A DNA stretch of 55,553 bases, taken from the NCBI GenBank assembly GCA_012523705.1, contig JAAYTU010000013.1, positions 1 to 55,553 on the forward strand. Reading direction: 5' to 3'. The notes beneath the pieces are model-generated. The model searched no databases. It was not told the DNA's origin and saw only the letters and a list, made by a program, of their open reading frames with translations. A program made the translations under genes and the position numbers. The stretch is from Clostridiaceae bacterium (GTDB lineage Bacteria > Bacillota > Clostridia > DSM-8532). This document shows positions 29,532 to 39,733 of this stretch, one piece after another. Each line of letters begins with the position of its first letter. The stretch's first letter is position 1.

Positions 29532-30089
29532 TTATGCTCTTTCGAGGTATTCTCCGGTACGAGTGTCAATACGAATAATCTCGCCCTGTTCAATGAACAA
29601 AGGAACCTTAACCTGTGCACCCGTCTCGACCGTTGCAGGCTTGGTTGCACCTTGAGCGGTATCTCCCTTGAAGCCCGGCTCAGTATCTGTTACCTCAAGC
29701 TCAACAAACATTGGAGGCTCTATTCCGAAAACATTGTCCTTGTAAGAAAGAACCTTGCATACCATGTTCTCTTTTACAAAAACCAGTGCATCACTTATGG
29801 AAGACATATTTAGAGGAATCTGCTCATAGGTCTCTGTATCCATAAAATATGCTAAATCACCATCATTATAGAGATATTCCATATCTCTTCTTACTATTTG
29901 AGCCTTCTCAAATTTATCAGAAGGATTAAAGGTACGCTCTACGGTAGCTCCTGTAATAACATTTTTAATCTTTGTTCTTACAAATGCCGCACCTTTTCCT
30001 GGCTTCACATGTTGGAATTCAACAATCTGATATACCTGTCCATCCATCTCAAAGGTTGTACCATTCTTAAAATCTCCTGCTACTACCAT
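29532..30089 (-). CDS. efp: Elongation factor P
   Basis: Relieves ribosome stalling at proline stretches. It has three beta-barrel domains in 185 residues: the KOW-like N-domain begins [17 protein letters not shown], the loop [16 protein letters not shown] carries the residue that is modified in some species, and the C-terminal OB domains end RTGEYLERA. The start is the ATG at 30089, with GAGGG upstream, and not the GTG at 30116 inside the RBS region. It is the last gene of aroQ-papA-efp, the usual Firmicute order. The window encodes several proline-rich linkers (35841-39567) that would need it. Confidence 0.96.
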   Translation of the reverse strand: MVVAGDFKNGTTFEMDGQVYQIVEFQHVKPGKGAAFVRTKIKNVITGATVERTFNPSDKFEKAQIVRRDMEYLYNDGDLAYFMDTETYEQIPLNMSSISDALVFVKENMVCKVLSYKDNVFGIEPPMFVELEVTDTEPGFKGDTAQGATKPATVETGAQVKVPLFIEQGEIIRIDTRTGEYLERA

Positions 30090-30218
30090 ATCCAAAAACC
30101 CTCTCTTTATATTCACAAATTCTTAATCATTCTTCTTAATATTACGGCATTGAAGCCTTGTATGCAAGAAAAAAATGCAAAATCATTGTTTACAGGGAAC
30201 CCTGTAAGTCATGTTCCC

Positions 30219-31292
30219 TTAAATAATTATTAAATCCTTGGAGCTGGTTGTGAAATTCCGCAGTTTTCCGTCCATCAGCATAACCATGTCCTCAATTCTT
30301 ACACCACCAAGGCCGTCCACATATATACCCGGCTCTACAGAAAACACCATGCCCTCTTCCAAAACATCCATGCTGATGGCTGATAATCTCGGATTCTCAT
30401 GTATTTCTATTCCTATACCATGTCCAAGGCTATGGCCGAAGGCCTCTCCATAACCTGCTTCGGTAATAATATCCCTTGCGATTTTGTCTGCTTCAATTCC
30501 GCTCATACCCGGAATAATACCATCAAGAGCCGCCCTCTGAGCTTTTAATACAATATTGTATATTTCCTTAAGCTCCTCCCCCGGATCCCCTATAAATATT
30601 GTGCGCGTCATATCGGAGCAATAATTCCGGTAAACTACACCAAAATCCAGAACAAGGGCATCACCCTTTTTCAGAACATTATCTGTTGCTGTTCCGTGAC
30701 ACATTGCAGATCTGTGCCCGGAAGCAACAATTGTCTCAAAGGAAGGTCCCTTTGCACCCAGCTTTTTCATTGTATACTCAAGCTCGGTGGAAATATCTGT
30801 CTCCTTCATCCCAGGCTTGATAAAATCAAGGATGTGGGAGAAGACCTTGTCCCCTATCAGAGCTGCTTCCTGAAGAATTTCGGCCTCGTCGCTGTCCTTA
30901 ATCTGACGAATTCTATCAATGTCATTGTCTAGACCAACAAATTCCTTAACCCTTGAAACCCTTTCCTTAAGCTTGATATATTCGGAATAGGGAAGCACCC
31001 TTCCTTCAAAGCCTATGTTCCTGACAGGATTTCTTTTTAGGATATCATTTATAGCAGAGTAGAAGGTGTCCTTGCTTTCAATAACCGTTATTCCTTCAAA
31101 GACCTGTTTTTTTGCCTGAATAGTATATCTGAAATCAACTATCAGCCAGGCCTTATCCATTCCAACCAGCAAAAAAGAGGTTGTACCTGTAAAGCCTGAA
31201 AAATATATTGTATTCGGCCTGCCTGATATAATACAGGCATCGATATTATTAGTGTTTAATACAGTTCTGAGCTTTTCCAGTCTAGAATTCAT
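30219..31292 (-). CDS. papA: M24 Xaa-Pro aminopeptidase
   Basis: A cytosolic metallopeptidase that removes the residue before proline. The N-terminal creatinase-like domain (1-125) is followed by the pita-bread domain. All five metal ligands can be read: Asp in LDFGVVYRNY and Asp in SDMTRT, His in GHSLGHGIG, Glu in SVEPGIY and Glu in RIEDMV. It has 357 residues. The ATG overlaps the aroQ stop by 4 bases. A short palindrome (TTACAGGG/CCCTGTAA, 30190-30207) lies between this gene and efp but has no immediate U-run. Confidence 0.94.
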   Translation of the reverse strand: MNSRLEKLRTVLNTNNIDACIISGRPNTIYFSGFTGTTSFLLVGMDKAWLIVDFRYTIQAKKQVFEGITVIESKDTFYSAINDILKRNPVRNIGFEGRVLPYSEYIKLKERVSRVKEFVGLDNDIDRIRQIKDSDEAEILQEAALIGDKVFSHILDFIKPGMKETDISTELEYTMKKLGAKGPSFETIVASGHRSAMCHGTATDNVLKKGDALVLDFGVVYRNYCSDMTRTIFIGDPGEELKEIYNIVLKAQRAALDGIIPGMSGIEADKIARDIITEAGYGEAFGHSLGHGIGIEIHENPRLSAISMDVLEEGMVFSVEPGIYVDGLGGVRIEDMVMLMDGKLRNFTTSSKDLIII

Positions 31293-31753
31293 TGTAGTCC
31301 CCCTTCTGATGTATCACCGCTAAAACCAATGGCTAATGCAAAAAGGGCGGCTGAATAGGAGTCAGCTCCAAGACCACTGATCTGGCCGGCGCAAACAGGT
31401 GCAATCACTGATTTTGAGCGAAATTCCTCCCTGGAATAAACATTTGACAAATGCACTTCGATGGTTGGAATCATTACGCTGCTTATGGCATCACGGATAG
31501 CATAGCTGTAATGTGTAAATGCTCCCGGATTTATGATAATGCCATCATATTTATTTTTGTAAGCCTCATGAATCTTTTCTATAATATCGCCCTCATGGTT
31601 GGATTGATAAAAATCTAATTCAATATTATAGCCTTTAGCCTCATCTTCAAGCCTGTTACGAATATCCTGCAGGCTTAGTTTCCCGTATATTCCGGGCTCT
31701 CTGACGCCTAACAAATCAAGATTCGGCCCGTTTATTACACTTACCTTCCTCAT
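31289..31753 (-). CDS. aroQ: 3-Dehydroquinate dehydratase, type II
   Basis: The third step of the shikimate pathway. It has the family start INGPNLDLLGVREPGIYG with the catalytic Tyr and Arg loop, the catalytic His in IEVHLSN, and the C-terminal VCAGQISGLG. 154 residues, as usual for the dodecameric enzyme. Coupled to papA by a 4-base overlap. The sequence gives no sign of change in active-site residues. Confidence 0.96.
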   Translation of the reverse strand: MRKVSVINGPNLDLLGVREPGIYGKLSLQDIRNRLEDEAKGYNIELDFYQSNHEGDIIEKIHEAYKNKYDGIIINPGAFTHYSYAIRDAISSVMIPTIEVHLSNVYSREEFRSKSVIAPVCAGQISGLGADSYSAALFALAIGFSGDTSEGGLQ

Positions 31754-31836
31754 TATCCATTCATCCCCCTTAAGTGCAGAAATACACCATTTAATTACAG
31801 TATCTTAATTGTATCTAATTTACACCAAGACGTAAA

Positions 31837-31922
31837 GACAGGAAGAGAGGACGGAACTTCGGACGGTTATGTGTCCTAAAGAAGTCAGAAGCTAGGCTCT
31901 GTCTAGCCAGCGTCCCCCTGGG
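31837..31922. repeat. Two decayed copies of the GGGGACGGTTC repeat family
   Basis: GACAGGAAGAGAGGACGG followed by GGACGGTTATGTGTCCTA (31837-31878), and GTCTAGCCAGCGTCCCCCTG (31901-31920), keep pieces of the core and arms. They fill the gap between aroQ and the TIM-barrel gene. Confidence 0.45.
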
Positions 31923-31955
31923 AGATCAGAGGCCGGAATGTGTGTACCAGCCTTT

Positions 31956-31985
31956 GTCAGGACAGGGAGCCGTCCCCTGTTTCGT
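31956..31985. repeat. Repeat-family copy providing the C-terminus of the TIM-barrel gene
   Basis: CAGGACAGGGAGCCGTCCCC then TGTTTCGTC fits the family with one arm extended. The stop codon of the endonuclease IV-like gene (31957-31959) and its last codons (ETGDGSLS) lie inside the repeat. Confidence 0.7.
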
Positions 31986-32856
31986 CTATCTCGCCGCACC
32001 CTGTCTTGCGAAGTATCTTTGTGTATATGCCTTTTAGTGTCAAGGCATCCTCTGCCATAGTACCACGAGATTCACATATTATTACTGGCTCTATATCAAG
32101 AGCAATAATTGCCTCGGCAAGAGGATCAAAGTCAGGACCATATTTGGTATCTGCATAGGTCCAGTGCTTTTTCTCTCCGCCTTTTCCGAACTCAACCCTA
32201 CTGAAATGAATATGGCATTTCCTCATTCTTTCCTTGCCTAAATGATCCTCAACAGTCGTGAAAACCCGTATGAAATCGTTCACAGTGCGCATTCCGCCCT
32301 GCGTCAGAGAATGCAAATGAGCAAAATCCAGGCATGGAATCAGGTTTTCATCCAGACTGCATAATTCCATGACCTCTTTCAGATTGCCCAATTGATTGCT
32401 TTTCCCCAAAACCTCGGGGCAGATGGTGATATGAGATAAGCCATTTCCTTCTCTTTCTTCAAGAGCCTTATATAATGTTGCCTTGGCTATTTCTACTGCT
32501 GTTTGGCGCGATGTACCCTTTACATATCCGGGGTGCACAACTATACGACTGGCGCCCATTAAGTCTGCCACTCTTAAAGTATCCAAAATATACTTAACTG
32601 AGTTCACTCTTTTTTCTTCTTCAGTGCTGGAAAGGTTTACATAATAAGGAGCATGAACACTAAGGCGGATCCCCGATTCCTTTGCCTCATCCCCTATTTT
32701 ACGGGCCGTCTCATCCTTAAGATTAATTCCCTTATTACACTGATACTCATAAGCATTTAGCCCCTTCTCTGAAAGCCATTTCGGCATTTGCCAAGAGTGG
32801 GCCAATCCTTGGTTGTAAAAACTTTCTGAATTACCTGCCGGACCAAACCAAATCAT
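31957..32856 (-). CDS. Endonuclease IV-like TIM-barrel protein
   Basis: An AP endonuclease family 2 / xylose isomerase-like barrel of 299 residues. Metal-site candidates occur in order: His in LSVHAPYY, His in IVVHPGYV, Glu in ICPEVLGKSNQLG, Asp and His in CLDFAHLH, His in CHIHFSRVEF and KKHW, and Glu in VIICESRG. The DRH triplet of classical Nfo reads KKH, so it belongs to a divergent subfamily found in Clostridia and archaea, and DNA-repair activity is only an inference. The last residues derive from an inserted palindromic repeat. RBS GAGG before the ATG at 32856. Confidence 0.8.
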   Translation of the reverse strand: MIWFGPAGNSESFYNQGLAHSWQMPKWLSEKGLNAYEYQCNKGINLKDETARKIGDEAKESGIRLSVHAPYYVNLSSTEEEKRVNSVKYILDTLRVADLMGASRIVVHPGYVKGTSRQTAVEIAKATLYKALEEREGNGLSHITICPEVLGKSNQLGNLKEVMELCSLDENLIPCLDFAHLHSLTQGGMRTVNDFIRVFTTVEDHLGKERMRKCHIHFSRVEFGKGGEKKHWTYADTKYGPDFDPLAEAIIALDIEPVIICESRGTMAEDALTLKGIYTKILRKTGCGEIDETGDGSLS

Positions 32857-32933
32857 ATTCTTGATACCTCAATAATTAGTTCTATCTTATCATTCCACTT
32901 TTCAAAAATAATAACACAGGGTAGCTATCCTAT

Positions 32934-33224
32934 TTAGGGTAATTCAATCATTTTCTTTGCTTTTGATTCCTTATATAAAACAAATTTATTGCCTATAACA
33001 GAAACAATCTCAGCATTGATGGCCTGAGCTATTTCCTCACAGGCCTCCCTGGCAGTGTAAAGAGAGTTCTTCAGAACTCTTACTTTAACAAGCTCCTTAG
33101 CCTCGAGAGCATCGCGAAATTGTTGAATCACATTTTCGTCAATCCCGTTCTTACCTATCTGAAAGAGTGCGGGAACTTCATTTGCTAGGCTTCTTAAATA
33201 GCTTCTTTGTTTTCCAGTTAACAT
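32934..33224 (-). CDS. yhbY: YhbY-family RNA-binding protein (CRM domain)
   Basis: A 96-residue single CRM domain associated with large ribosomal subunit precursors. It starts MLTGKQRSYLRSLANEVPAL and carries the GxxG-like loop QIGKNGIDENV; the rest forms the alternate helix-strand pattern of the family. It follows obgE, the usual ribosome-assembly neighbourhood. RBS: AGGAG before the ATG at 33224. Confidence 0.93.
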   Translation of the reverse strand: MLTGKQRSYLRSLANEVPALFQIGKNGIDENVIQQFRDALEAKELVKVRVLKNSLYTAREACEEIAQAINAEIVSVIGNKFVLYKESKAKKMIELP

Positions 33225-33253
33225 TATATATCCTCTCCTAAAAAACAGGGAAT

Positions 33254-33277
33254 GGCAGGACGTCCCCCTTTGTCTTA
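33254..33277. repeat. Repeat-family copy, obgE-yhbY gap (1 of 3)
   Basis: GGCAGGACGTCCCCCTTTGT then CTTA resembles the family with a shortened core. It is the first of three tandem copies in this gap. Confidence 0.6.
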
Positions 33278-33285
33278 CACTATAG

Positions 33286-33313
33286 TGGAACGTGGAACCG
33301 TCCTCTGTCTTGC
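33286..33313. repeat. Repeat-family copy, obgE-yhbY gap (2 of 3)
   Basis: GTGGAACCGTCCTCTGTCTT keeps the GAACCGTCC core and the CTGTCTT arm with one internal change. Confidence 0.6.
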
Positions 33314-33332
33314 GATTGTGTTACAAAGAATG

Positions 33333-33361
33333 GCAGGACAGAAGAACCGTCCCCTGTCTTA
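33333..33361. repeat. Repeat-family copy, obgE-yhbY gap (3 of 3)
   Basis: GCAGGACAGAAGAACCGTCC then CCTGTCTTA is one of the best conserved copies, 8 bases from the obgE stop. Confidence 0.75.
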
Positions 33362-33368
33362 TGTCTTA

Positions 33369-34682
<1,314 letters not shown>

Positions 34683-34721
34683 TTATTATACCCCTGCTTC
34701 CAAACCCTGTAAAGTAGACAA

Positions 34722-34744
34722 AAGGGACGATAGCCTCGTCCCTT
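34722..34744 (-). terminator. Terminator downstream of rpmA
   Basis: AAGGGACGA/TCGTCCCTT forms a 9-bp stem with a 5-base loop, followed on the minus strand by TTTGTCT. It would end or reduce the rplU-prp-rpmA transcript before obgE. Confidence 0.65.
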
Positions 34745-34767
34745 ACCATAATAAGTATAACCTGTAA

Positions 34768-35046
34768 TTAAGCAGGATAAACGCTTACCTTTTTTCTTTT
34801 CTTATCGAGTCTCTCAAACTTCACCTTTCCATTAATGAGAGCATACAGTGTATCATCACTGCCTATCCCAACATTAGTACCGGGATGAATTTTGGTGCCT
34901 CTCTGCCTTACCAGGATATTCCCAGCCAATACAGGCTGACCGTCACCTTTTTTAGTGCCTAATCTCTTAGACTCACTATCACGGCCGTTCTTTGTACTAC
35001 CCATTCCCTTTTTGTGGGCGAATAGCTGCAGATTAATTCTGATCAT
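34768..35046 (-). CDS. rpmA: 50S ribosomal protein L27 with cleavable N-terminal extension
   Basis: A 92-residue L27 whose N-terminus reads [17 protein letters not shown]. The Firmicute-type leader ending in LQLF is removed by the Prp protease to expose AHKKG, which reaches into the peptidyl-transferase centre. The protease gene prp lies 2 bases upstream. The L27 core ([20 protein letters not shown]) is normal. Confidence 0.97.
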   Translation of the reverse strand: MIRINLQLFAHKKGMGSTKNGRDSESKRLGTKKGDGQPVLAGNILVRQRGTKIHPGTNVGIGSDDTLYALINGKVKFERLDKKRKKVSVYPA

Positions 35047-35048
35047 GG

Positions 35049-35381
35049 CTACACCTCCTTAAAGCTAACTTGTATATGTTTCGAGTATTGATTTTCAATT
35101 TGTTTAAGACCAATTACCATAGTCTTAAGAATAATTTGAGCCGTTTTCATGGCTTTAATGGTCATATCCATCGGTAAATCCATTGAGAGCCTTCCGTCGG
35201 ACTCTATATAGGTATTGAGTTTACAAAGCTCATCCAAGCCTCCAAGAGCTGTATAGCCTATAGCAGATATCGCGGCACATATCATGTCGTACTCTCCGCC
35301 TGTTTTGGCTCCTGCATGCCCTTTTATATCAAATCCTATAATATCTCCATTGCTCAAACATTTAAATATTGCTTTTGTCAT
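35049..35381 (-). CDS. prp: Ribosomal-processing cysteine protease Prp
   Basis: Cleaves the N-terminal leader of L27. A 110-residue protein with the catalytic His in [10 protein letters not shown] (about residue 22) and Cys in [13 protein letters not shown] (about residue 34), the spacing seen in YsxB/Prp. Placed between rplU and rpmA as in other Firmicutes, 5 bases after rplU. Confidence 0.93.
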   Translation of the reverse strand: MTKAIFKCLSNGDIIGFDIKGHAGAKTGGEYDMICAAISAIGYTALGGLDELCKLNTYIESDGRLSMDLPMDMTIKAMKTAQIILKTMVIGLKQIENQYSKHIQVSFKEV

Positions 35382-35386
35382 TTTAA

Positions 35387-35695
35387 TTATGCGTTAATCT
35401 TTTCGATCTGTACCTTGGTGTATGGCTGTCTGTGTCCTTGCTTTCTGCGGTAACCTTTTTTAGGCTTGTACTTGAAGACAATAATCTTCTTTTGCTTGCC
35501 CTGGCCTAGCACTTTAGCAGAAACGGATGCTCCGTTGACAGAATCACCTGTCAGGAACTCGCCATCCTTGGACACTGCAAGTACCTTATCAAAGGTAAAA
35601 TCCTCTCCTTCGGAAACTGAAAGTTTCTCAATGAAGACAACATCGCCTTCTTGAACTCTGTACTGCTTGCCGCCTGTCTCAATGACTGCGTACAT
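35387..35695 (-). CDS. rplU: 50S ribosomal protein L21
   Basis: A 102-residue L21 beginning [18 protein letters not shown] and ending with the basic [19 protein letters not shown] region that contacts 23S rRNA. The start is the ATG at 35695 with GGAGG upstream; the longer open frame to 35821 covers the untranslated leader and promoter. First gene of rplU-prp-rpmA. Confidence 0.97.
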   Translation of the reverse strand: MYAVIETGGKQYRVQEGDVVFIEKLSVSEGEDFTFDKVLAVSKDGEFLTGDSVNGASVSAKVLGQGKQKKIIVFKYKPKKGYRRKQGHRQPYTKVQIEKINA

Positions 35696-35788
35696 AAATT
35701 GCACCTCCTCCAACCAATCTCGCCTATCAGGGACAGCATGCCAGTTGCATGACTGATTTGAAACCCTTTCCAGTGCGGTTGCCGTTAT
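35696..35788 (-). promoter_or_regulatory. Structured 5' leader of rplU (L21 leader candidate)
   Basis: Between the promoter and the ATG there is about 90 bases of leader. It folds into a hairpin closed by ATCAG/CTGAT and capped by CATGC-AACTG-GCATG (35726-35757). Many Firmicutes have an autoregulatory L21 leader here. The match to that RNA family has not been tested. Confidence 0.5.
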
Positions 35789-35817
35789 ATTGTAGCACAG
35801 CCGATAACCCATGTCAA
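35789..35817 (-). promoter_or_regulatory. Sigma-A promoter of rplU-prp-rpmA
   Basis: Perfect TTGACA (35817-35812), 17-base spacer and TACAAT (35794-35789) on the minus strand. One of the best promoters in the window. Confidence 0.8.
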
Positions 35818-35840
35818 ACAAGAATTTTAAGGTGTTCTTA

Positions 35841-37652
35841 TTACTTAATTCTTACACCAAAAATCTTCTGTGCATAGGAGCCCACCACTGCGATATCATC
35901 ATAGACCGAAGGTGAACTTTCAACATTTGCGCCTAATGAAATGGAATCCAGGTCTTCTCCGGTCATAGGGTCAAACAAATGCATATGACCGTCATATCCG
36001 CAGAATAATCCATAGGTTTTTCCGTCATCACTCAATATATCAACCGGTGAGCTCCAGCTGTAAAGGGGAAGCTCACGAACCCAGATTTCCTCACCTGTCT
36101 TTTTGTCCAGGGCTATCAGTTTGCCATCCATTTGGCTGCCTGTAAAACAAACAGGGAAAATAATCATATTTGAAATATCATCTTTGCCCATCAACGGAGT
36201 ACCCAACACCCCTCCATTAATACCCGAGCGATAATAACAGGTATAATCCTTCTGCCAGATTAGCTCTCCTGTAAGAGCGTTAAATTTGCGGATGTTACAA
36301 TCGGCTTTGTTTGCTTTTCCGCCGGTGCATCTTTTGTCCACTTCATTAGCTGTATAGATGAAAACCCCATCCTCTGTTTCCTCCAGAACAATGGTGCTGT
36401 CGGTATCATCCTTCGTATCATACATCCAAATAGGTTCAAGCTTATTAATATCGGTGCACAGAAGTGTGCCTCCATTATCAACCGTAAACATAAGGTTACG
36501 ATATATTGCAGGAGAATTCTCTATTCCATAATCACTTGCAGCCTCATTATATGAGGATTTGTATTGTAATTTCGTGACTTGGGGGGATATAGATATAGTT
36601 CCGCTTATAGGATCATATTTAGTATTAAGCTTTGTTTTGTATATCAGACCGTTTTCTCCCACATTGATGAGGGTATCGGTCTCTTTATTCAAAACAGCAG
36701 ATGAGTCAAATGCTCCCCAGCTGCCCCTGTATGAGAGGCTGTCCCTGCCCATAATGCTGAATATCTCACTCTGATCAATCAAGCTGTAGATTCTGTATTT
36801 AAAGTCAGTATATCTGCCATTGTTTTCATTTAGGCCCATACCGGTATAGAACAACGGGTATCCCCTGGGATCCACCATGCCTGTTCCTTTAATGGAAAAT
36901 CCGAGATTAATCTTGTTTCGCGTTGGCGTACCGGTTTGTAAATCCAAAAAGTAAATCTTACCGTCCAAAATAGGATATATTACCTCGGTTAAATCCTTGT
37001 TTTTGAACTGATCACTGACATTCATAACATTTGTTGTTTCCTTTGGCCAGTTTATTATTATTGGCTGACCTGTCCAGCCTGAACCCGGCCAGTAGCTGTT
37101 GTGTGCACTTATGGCACCAGTACCGTGCTCCCATATTATCTCAAGCTTCTTTTCCTTAATATCACGAGTTCCATATGAAGCTGTATTTCTATAATTATTT
37201 CCCCTGAAGGTGGTTACTCCCGCCTGCTCTGTATATGCCTTGTCAGAGGGGAATGCCAATACATATTCAGGCTTGTAATCAACCTTTTTATTATTCTGGT
37301 ATACAGAATATGTAATGGTCCCCCCATCACTGAATTTTTTCTGGTAGGTTCCCTCAGAAACAGTAGTCTTGCTGACCAAGGAGGGTGGATCCTGTATTTC
37401 AAGAACAAGCAGCTCAGGATCAGTAATCTCAGGTGTCGGTGTCGGCTCCGGAGTAGGGGTGGGCTCGGGAGTTGTATCCACAGGAGTTGCCCCAGGGCTT
37501 TGAGACACATTCCCTGATGGGGTTGGTGATGTATTGGCTAATCCGTTTCCGAATCCTCCCTGCATCAGAAGAAGAGCTGTCAAGGCAATCAATGTAACTG
37601 CCAATAAAACAACTACAGTTATTAGTTTGTTTGATTTATTTGCTTTACTCAT
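35841..37652 (-). CDS. Membrane-anchored PQQ-type beta-propeller protein, copy A
   Basis: An N-terminal signal anchor (about residues 10-32, [20 protein letters not shown]) and a Ser/Thr/Pro linker of EPTPTP units (to about residue 76) hold a large extracellular domain. From about residue 155 the domain has repeated beta-propeller blades of the PQQ/WD-like type: [54 protein letters not shown] and [13 protein letters not shown]. No enzyme motif is evident, so it is likely a binding or scaffold protein at the cell surface. The start ATG at 37652 has GGAGG 7 bases upstream (603 residues). A paralogue lies immediately upstream; a repeat-family palindrome separates them. Confidence 0.85.
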   Translation of the reverse strand: MSKANKSNKLITVVVLLAVTLIALTALLLMQGGFGNGLANTSPTPSGNVSQSPGATPVDTTPEPTPTPEPTPTPEITDPELLVLEIQDPPSLVSKTTVSEGTYQKKFSDGGTITYSVYQNNKKVDYKPEYVLAFPSDKAYTEQAGVTTFRGNNYRNTASYGTRDIKEKKLEIIWEHGTGAISAHNSYWPGSGWTGQPIIINWPKETTNVMNVSDQFKNKDLTEVIYPILDGKIYFLDLQTGTPTRNKINLGFSIKGTGMVDPRGYPLFYTGMGLNENNGRYTDFKYRIYSLIDQSEIFSIMGRDSLSYRGSWGAFDSSAVLNKETDTLINVGENGLIYKTKLNTKYDPISGTISISPQVTKLQYKSSYNEAASDYGIENSPAIYRNLMFTVDNGGTLLCTDINKLEPIWMYDTKDDTDSTIVLEETEDGVFIYTANEVDKRCTGGKANKADCNIRKFNALTGELIWQKDYTCYYRSGINGGVLGTPLMGKDDISNMIIFPVCFTGSQMDGKLIALDKKTGEEIWVRELPLYSWSSPVDILSDDGKTYGLFCGYDGHMHLFDPMTGEDLDSISLGANVESSPSVYDDIAVVGSYAQKIFGVRIK

Positions 37653-37669
37653 ACAAATTCCTCCGTCAA

Positions 37670-37703
37670 GCAAGACAGGGGACGGTTCTGTGTCCTGTCT
37701 TGC
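37670..37703. repeat. Best conserved copy of the GGGGACGGTTC palindromic repeat
   Basis: The 34-base element begins GCAAGACAGGGGACGGTTC and ends TGTCCTGTCTTGC. The outer arms GCAAGACAG and CTGTCTTGC are exactly complementary. It lies between the two beta-propeller paralogues. Confidence 0.85.
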
Positions 37704-37710
37704 ATCTGTC

Positions 37711-39567
37711 TTACTTTATTCTGATACCAAATATTTTTCTGGCATAGGAGCCTACAACAATCATGTCGTCATATACCGCCGGTGATGATTCGATATTTCC
37801 TCCCAAGCTCACGCGATGAAGATCCTGACCTGTTTTAGGGTCAAATAAATGCAGCCAGCCGTAATAGTCAGTAAAAATTCCATAGGTCTTACCCTCCGAG
37901 CTTTTTATAGCCACCGGTGAACCCCAGCTGTATGCATCTAATTGTCTTTTCCAAACCTCCTGGCCGGTTTTCTTGTCCAATGCAACCATTATGCCGTCCT
38001 GGGCAGAGCCGGTAAAGCATACGGTAAATATAATTATATCATTTATATCATCTTTTCCCAGCAACGGTGTGCCCAATGCTCCACCATTGATATAGTAATT
38101 ATATACACATGAATAGTCCTTCTGCCATATAAGCTCTCCTGTAAGGGCATTAAATTTTCTGATATTACAGTTTTCGCGGCTCTTACTCAGCTGACTTCTC
38201 TTATCAACCTGATTTGCCGTGTAAACAAATACCCCCTCTGCAGTTTCTTCAACTACAGGGGTTGAGTCAGTATCATCCCCCACATCATAGACCCAGACTG
38301 GTTTTAAGGTATTCAGATCCAGGCACTGAAATATCCCGCCGTTATCACAAAAATACATATAGTTCTTGTAGTAGGCCGGTGAATTTTCTATTCCAAGCTC
38401 AATATTGGTTGAATCCTTATAACGATATTTTGTAAGCTGTGGGGAAATATCTATAGTCCCTACTTCCCTGTCAAATCTTGTGTTAAGCTTAACCCTGTAA
38501 ACTAAGCCGTTTTCCCCCGCTTCAATCAGCGTATCGGTATTCTTGTCCACCACGGCAGTGGAATCAAAGGCCCCCCATTTCCTGAAGGCGGCAGGGTCTC
38601 TGCCAAATATATCGTATAACGGAGTTTGATCAATAAGATTGAATATCTTGTATTTGTATTCTGTAAGTGTATTTTCGTTTTCATTTATGCCCATGCCGGC
38701 ATATAGGATGGGATAACCCCTCGGGTCTATCATTCCGGTTCCCTTAAAGGAAAAGCCGACTTTTATTTTGTCCCTTGTGGGATTACCCGTTTCCATGTCA
38801 AGAAAATAAATATTTCCGTCAAGTGTCGGATAGATTACCTCAACGAGGTCCTTTTGCTTCATTTCGGGTTTTATGTTCATCATATTCCGAACATCACTGT
38901 CCCAATTTATTAATAAGGGCTGCCCGGTCCAGCCGGTGCCGGGCCAGTAGCCTCCGCTTCTTGGACTGATTGCCCCTATATCATAGGACCAGACTATTTC
39001 CAACTTTTTTTCTTCGACTTTACGGGTCCCATAAGCGGCAGAATCTCTGTAATGATTGCCCCTGAAGGTACTTACTCCTCTTACATCAGCATATTGCTCG
39101 GGCAAGCCAAAGTTTATCTGATCCTTAGGCTCATAAGCTACAGGGACATTATTCTCAAACACCCAATAATCAAGGGTGGTTCCATCAGGTTTATTAAATG
39201 TGTTTTTCTTATCGGGATAGGCCATTTCACCTGTGAAAACAGCCGGATCCTCCCAGGATACCTTCAGTACCGCCGGGTCAGTGCTTTCGGCGGGCATAGG
39301 CTCAGGGGTAGGCCAGGGAGTGGCAACAGGTGTGGATGTTGGTTCAGGAGTATCAACACCGGTATCTGCAGGATCAGAAGATGAGCCTCCTGTTACAGGT
39401 GGACTTGTGGGTGTTATATTACTCTGGGAATTAAAAAGATCATTGATAAATGGGATCTTACCATTTATCAATAGTACTGTTGCTGTAATAAGAACAGATA
39501 ACACAATCAGGAAGGATACAAACTTTTTTATATTTAATCTGCGTCTTCTACGATAGGGCTTGTTCAT
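37711..39567 (-). CDS. Membrane-anchored PQQ-type beta-propeller protein, copy B
   Basis: A 618-residue paralogue of the gene at 35841-37652. A strongly basic N-terminus (KPYRRRRRLNIKK) and a membrane anchor (about 15-34) are followed by a Pro/Thr linker (PEPTSTPVATPWPTPEP) and the same propeller ([51 protein letters not shown]). It ends in the same YARKIFGIRIK as copy A ([11 protein letters not shown]). Blade order and lengths agree throughout, so the pair arose by tandem duplication. Function unknown; possible roles are cell-wall assembly or ligand binding at the surface. Confidence 0.85.
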   Translation of the reverse strand: MNKPYRRRRRLNIKKFVSFLIVLSVLITATVLLINGKIPFINDLFNSQSNITPTSPPVTGGSSSDPADTGVDTPEPTSTPVATPWPTPEPMPAESTDPAVLKVSWEDPAVFTGEMAYPDKKNTFNKPDGTTLDYWVFENNVPVAYEPKDQINFGLPEQYADVRGVSTFRGNHYRDSAAYGTRKVEEKKLEIVWSYDIGAISPRSGGYWPGTGWTGQPLLINWDSDVRNMMNIKPEMKQKDLVEVIYPTLDGNIYFLDMETGNPTRDKIKVGFSFKGTGMIDPRGYPILYAGMGINENENTLTEYKYKIFNLIDQTPLYDIFGRDPAAFRKWGAFDSTAVVDKNTDTLIEAGENGLVYRVKLNTRFDREVGTIDISPQLTKYRYKDSTNIELGIENSPAYYKNYMYFCDNGGIFQCLDLNTLKPVWVYDVGDDTDSTPVVEETAEGVFVYTANQVDKRSQLSKSRENCNIRKFNALTGELIWQKDYSCVYNYYINGGALGTPLLGKDDINDIIIFTVCFTGSAQDGIMVALDKKTGQEVWKRQLDAYSWGSPVAIKSSEGKTYGIFTDYYGWLHLFDPKTGQDLHRVSLGGNIESSPAVYDDMIVVGSYARKIFGIRIK

Positions 39568-39733
39568 TTTATCAATACCTCGTATTTATTTATTGGCATA
39601 TGCCTCTTCACCATCTGAATCTTCTTATTTTTTCTCAAACCTAATTATACTCAACAGTATATTCAATGTCTACTCGAGCGTATCGTCAATGCTTCAAGTA
39701 CTAATAAAAGGCACTGAGCTACTTTGTTGGATG

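Noticed and set aside
35696-35821. N-terminal extension of L21
   Set aside because: The stretch contains a consensus promoter and a hairpin leader, and L21 proteins begin at [11 protein letters not shown].
37214-37510. 98-codon Arg/Leu-rich frame in the first beta-propeller gene
   Set aside because: It is an alternative frame of the repetitive Pro/Thr linker region, without an RBS or independent coding signal.
39233-39556. 107-codon Gly/Val-rich plus-strand frame
   Set aside because: It is the antisense of the Pro/Thr linker and membrane anchor of the second beta-propeller protein.
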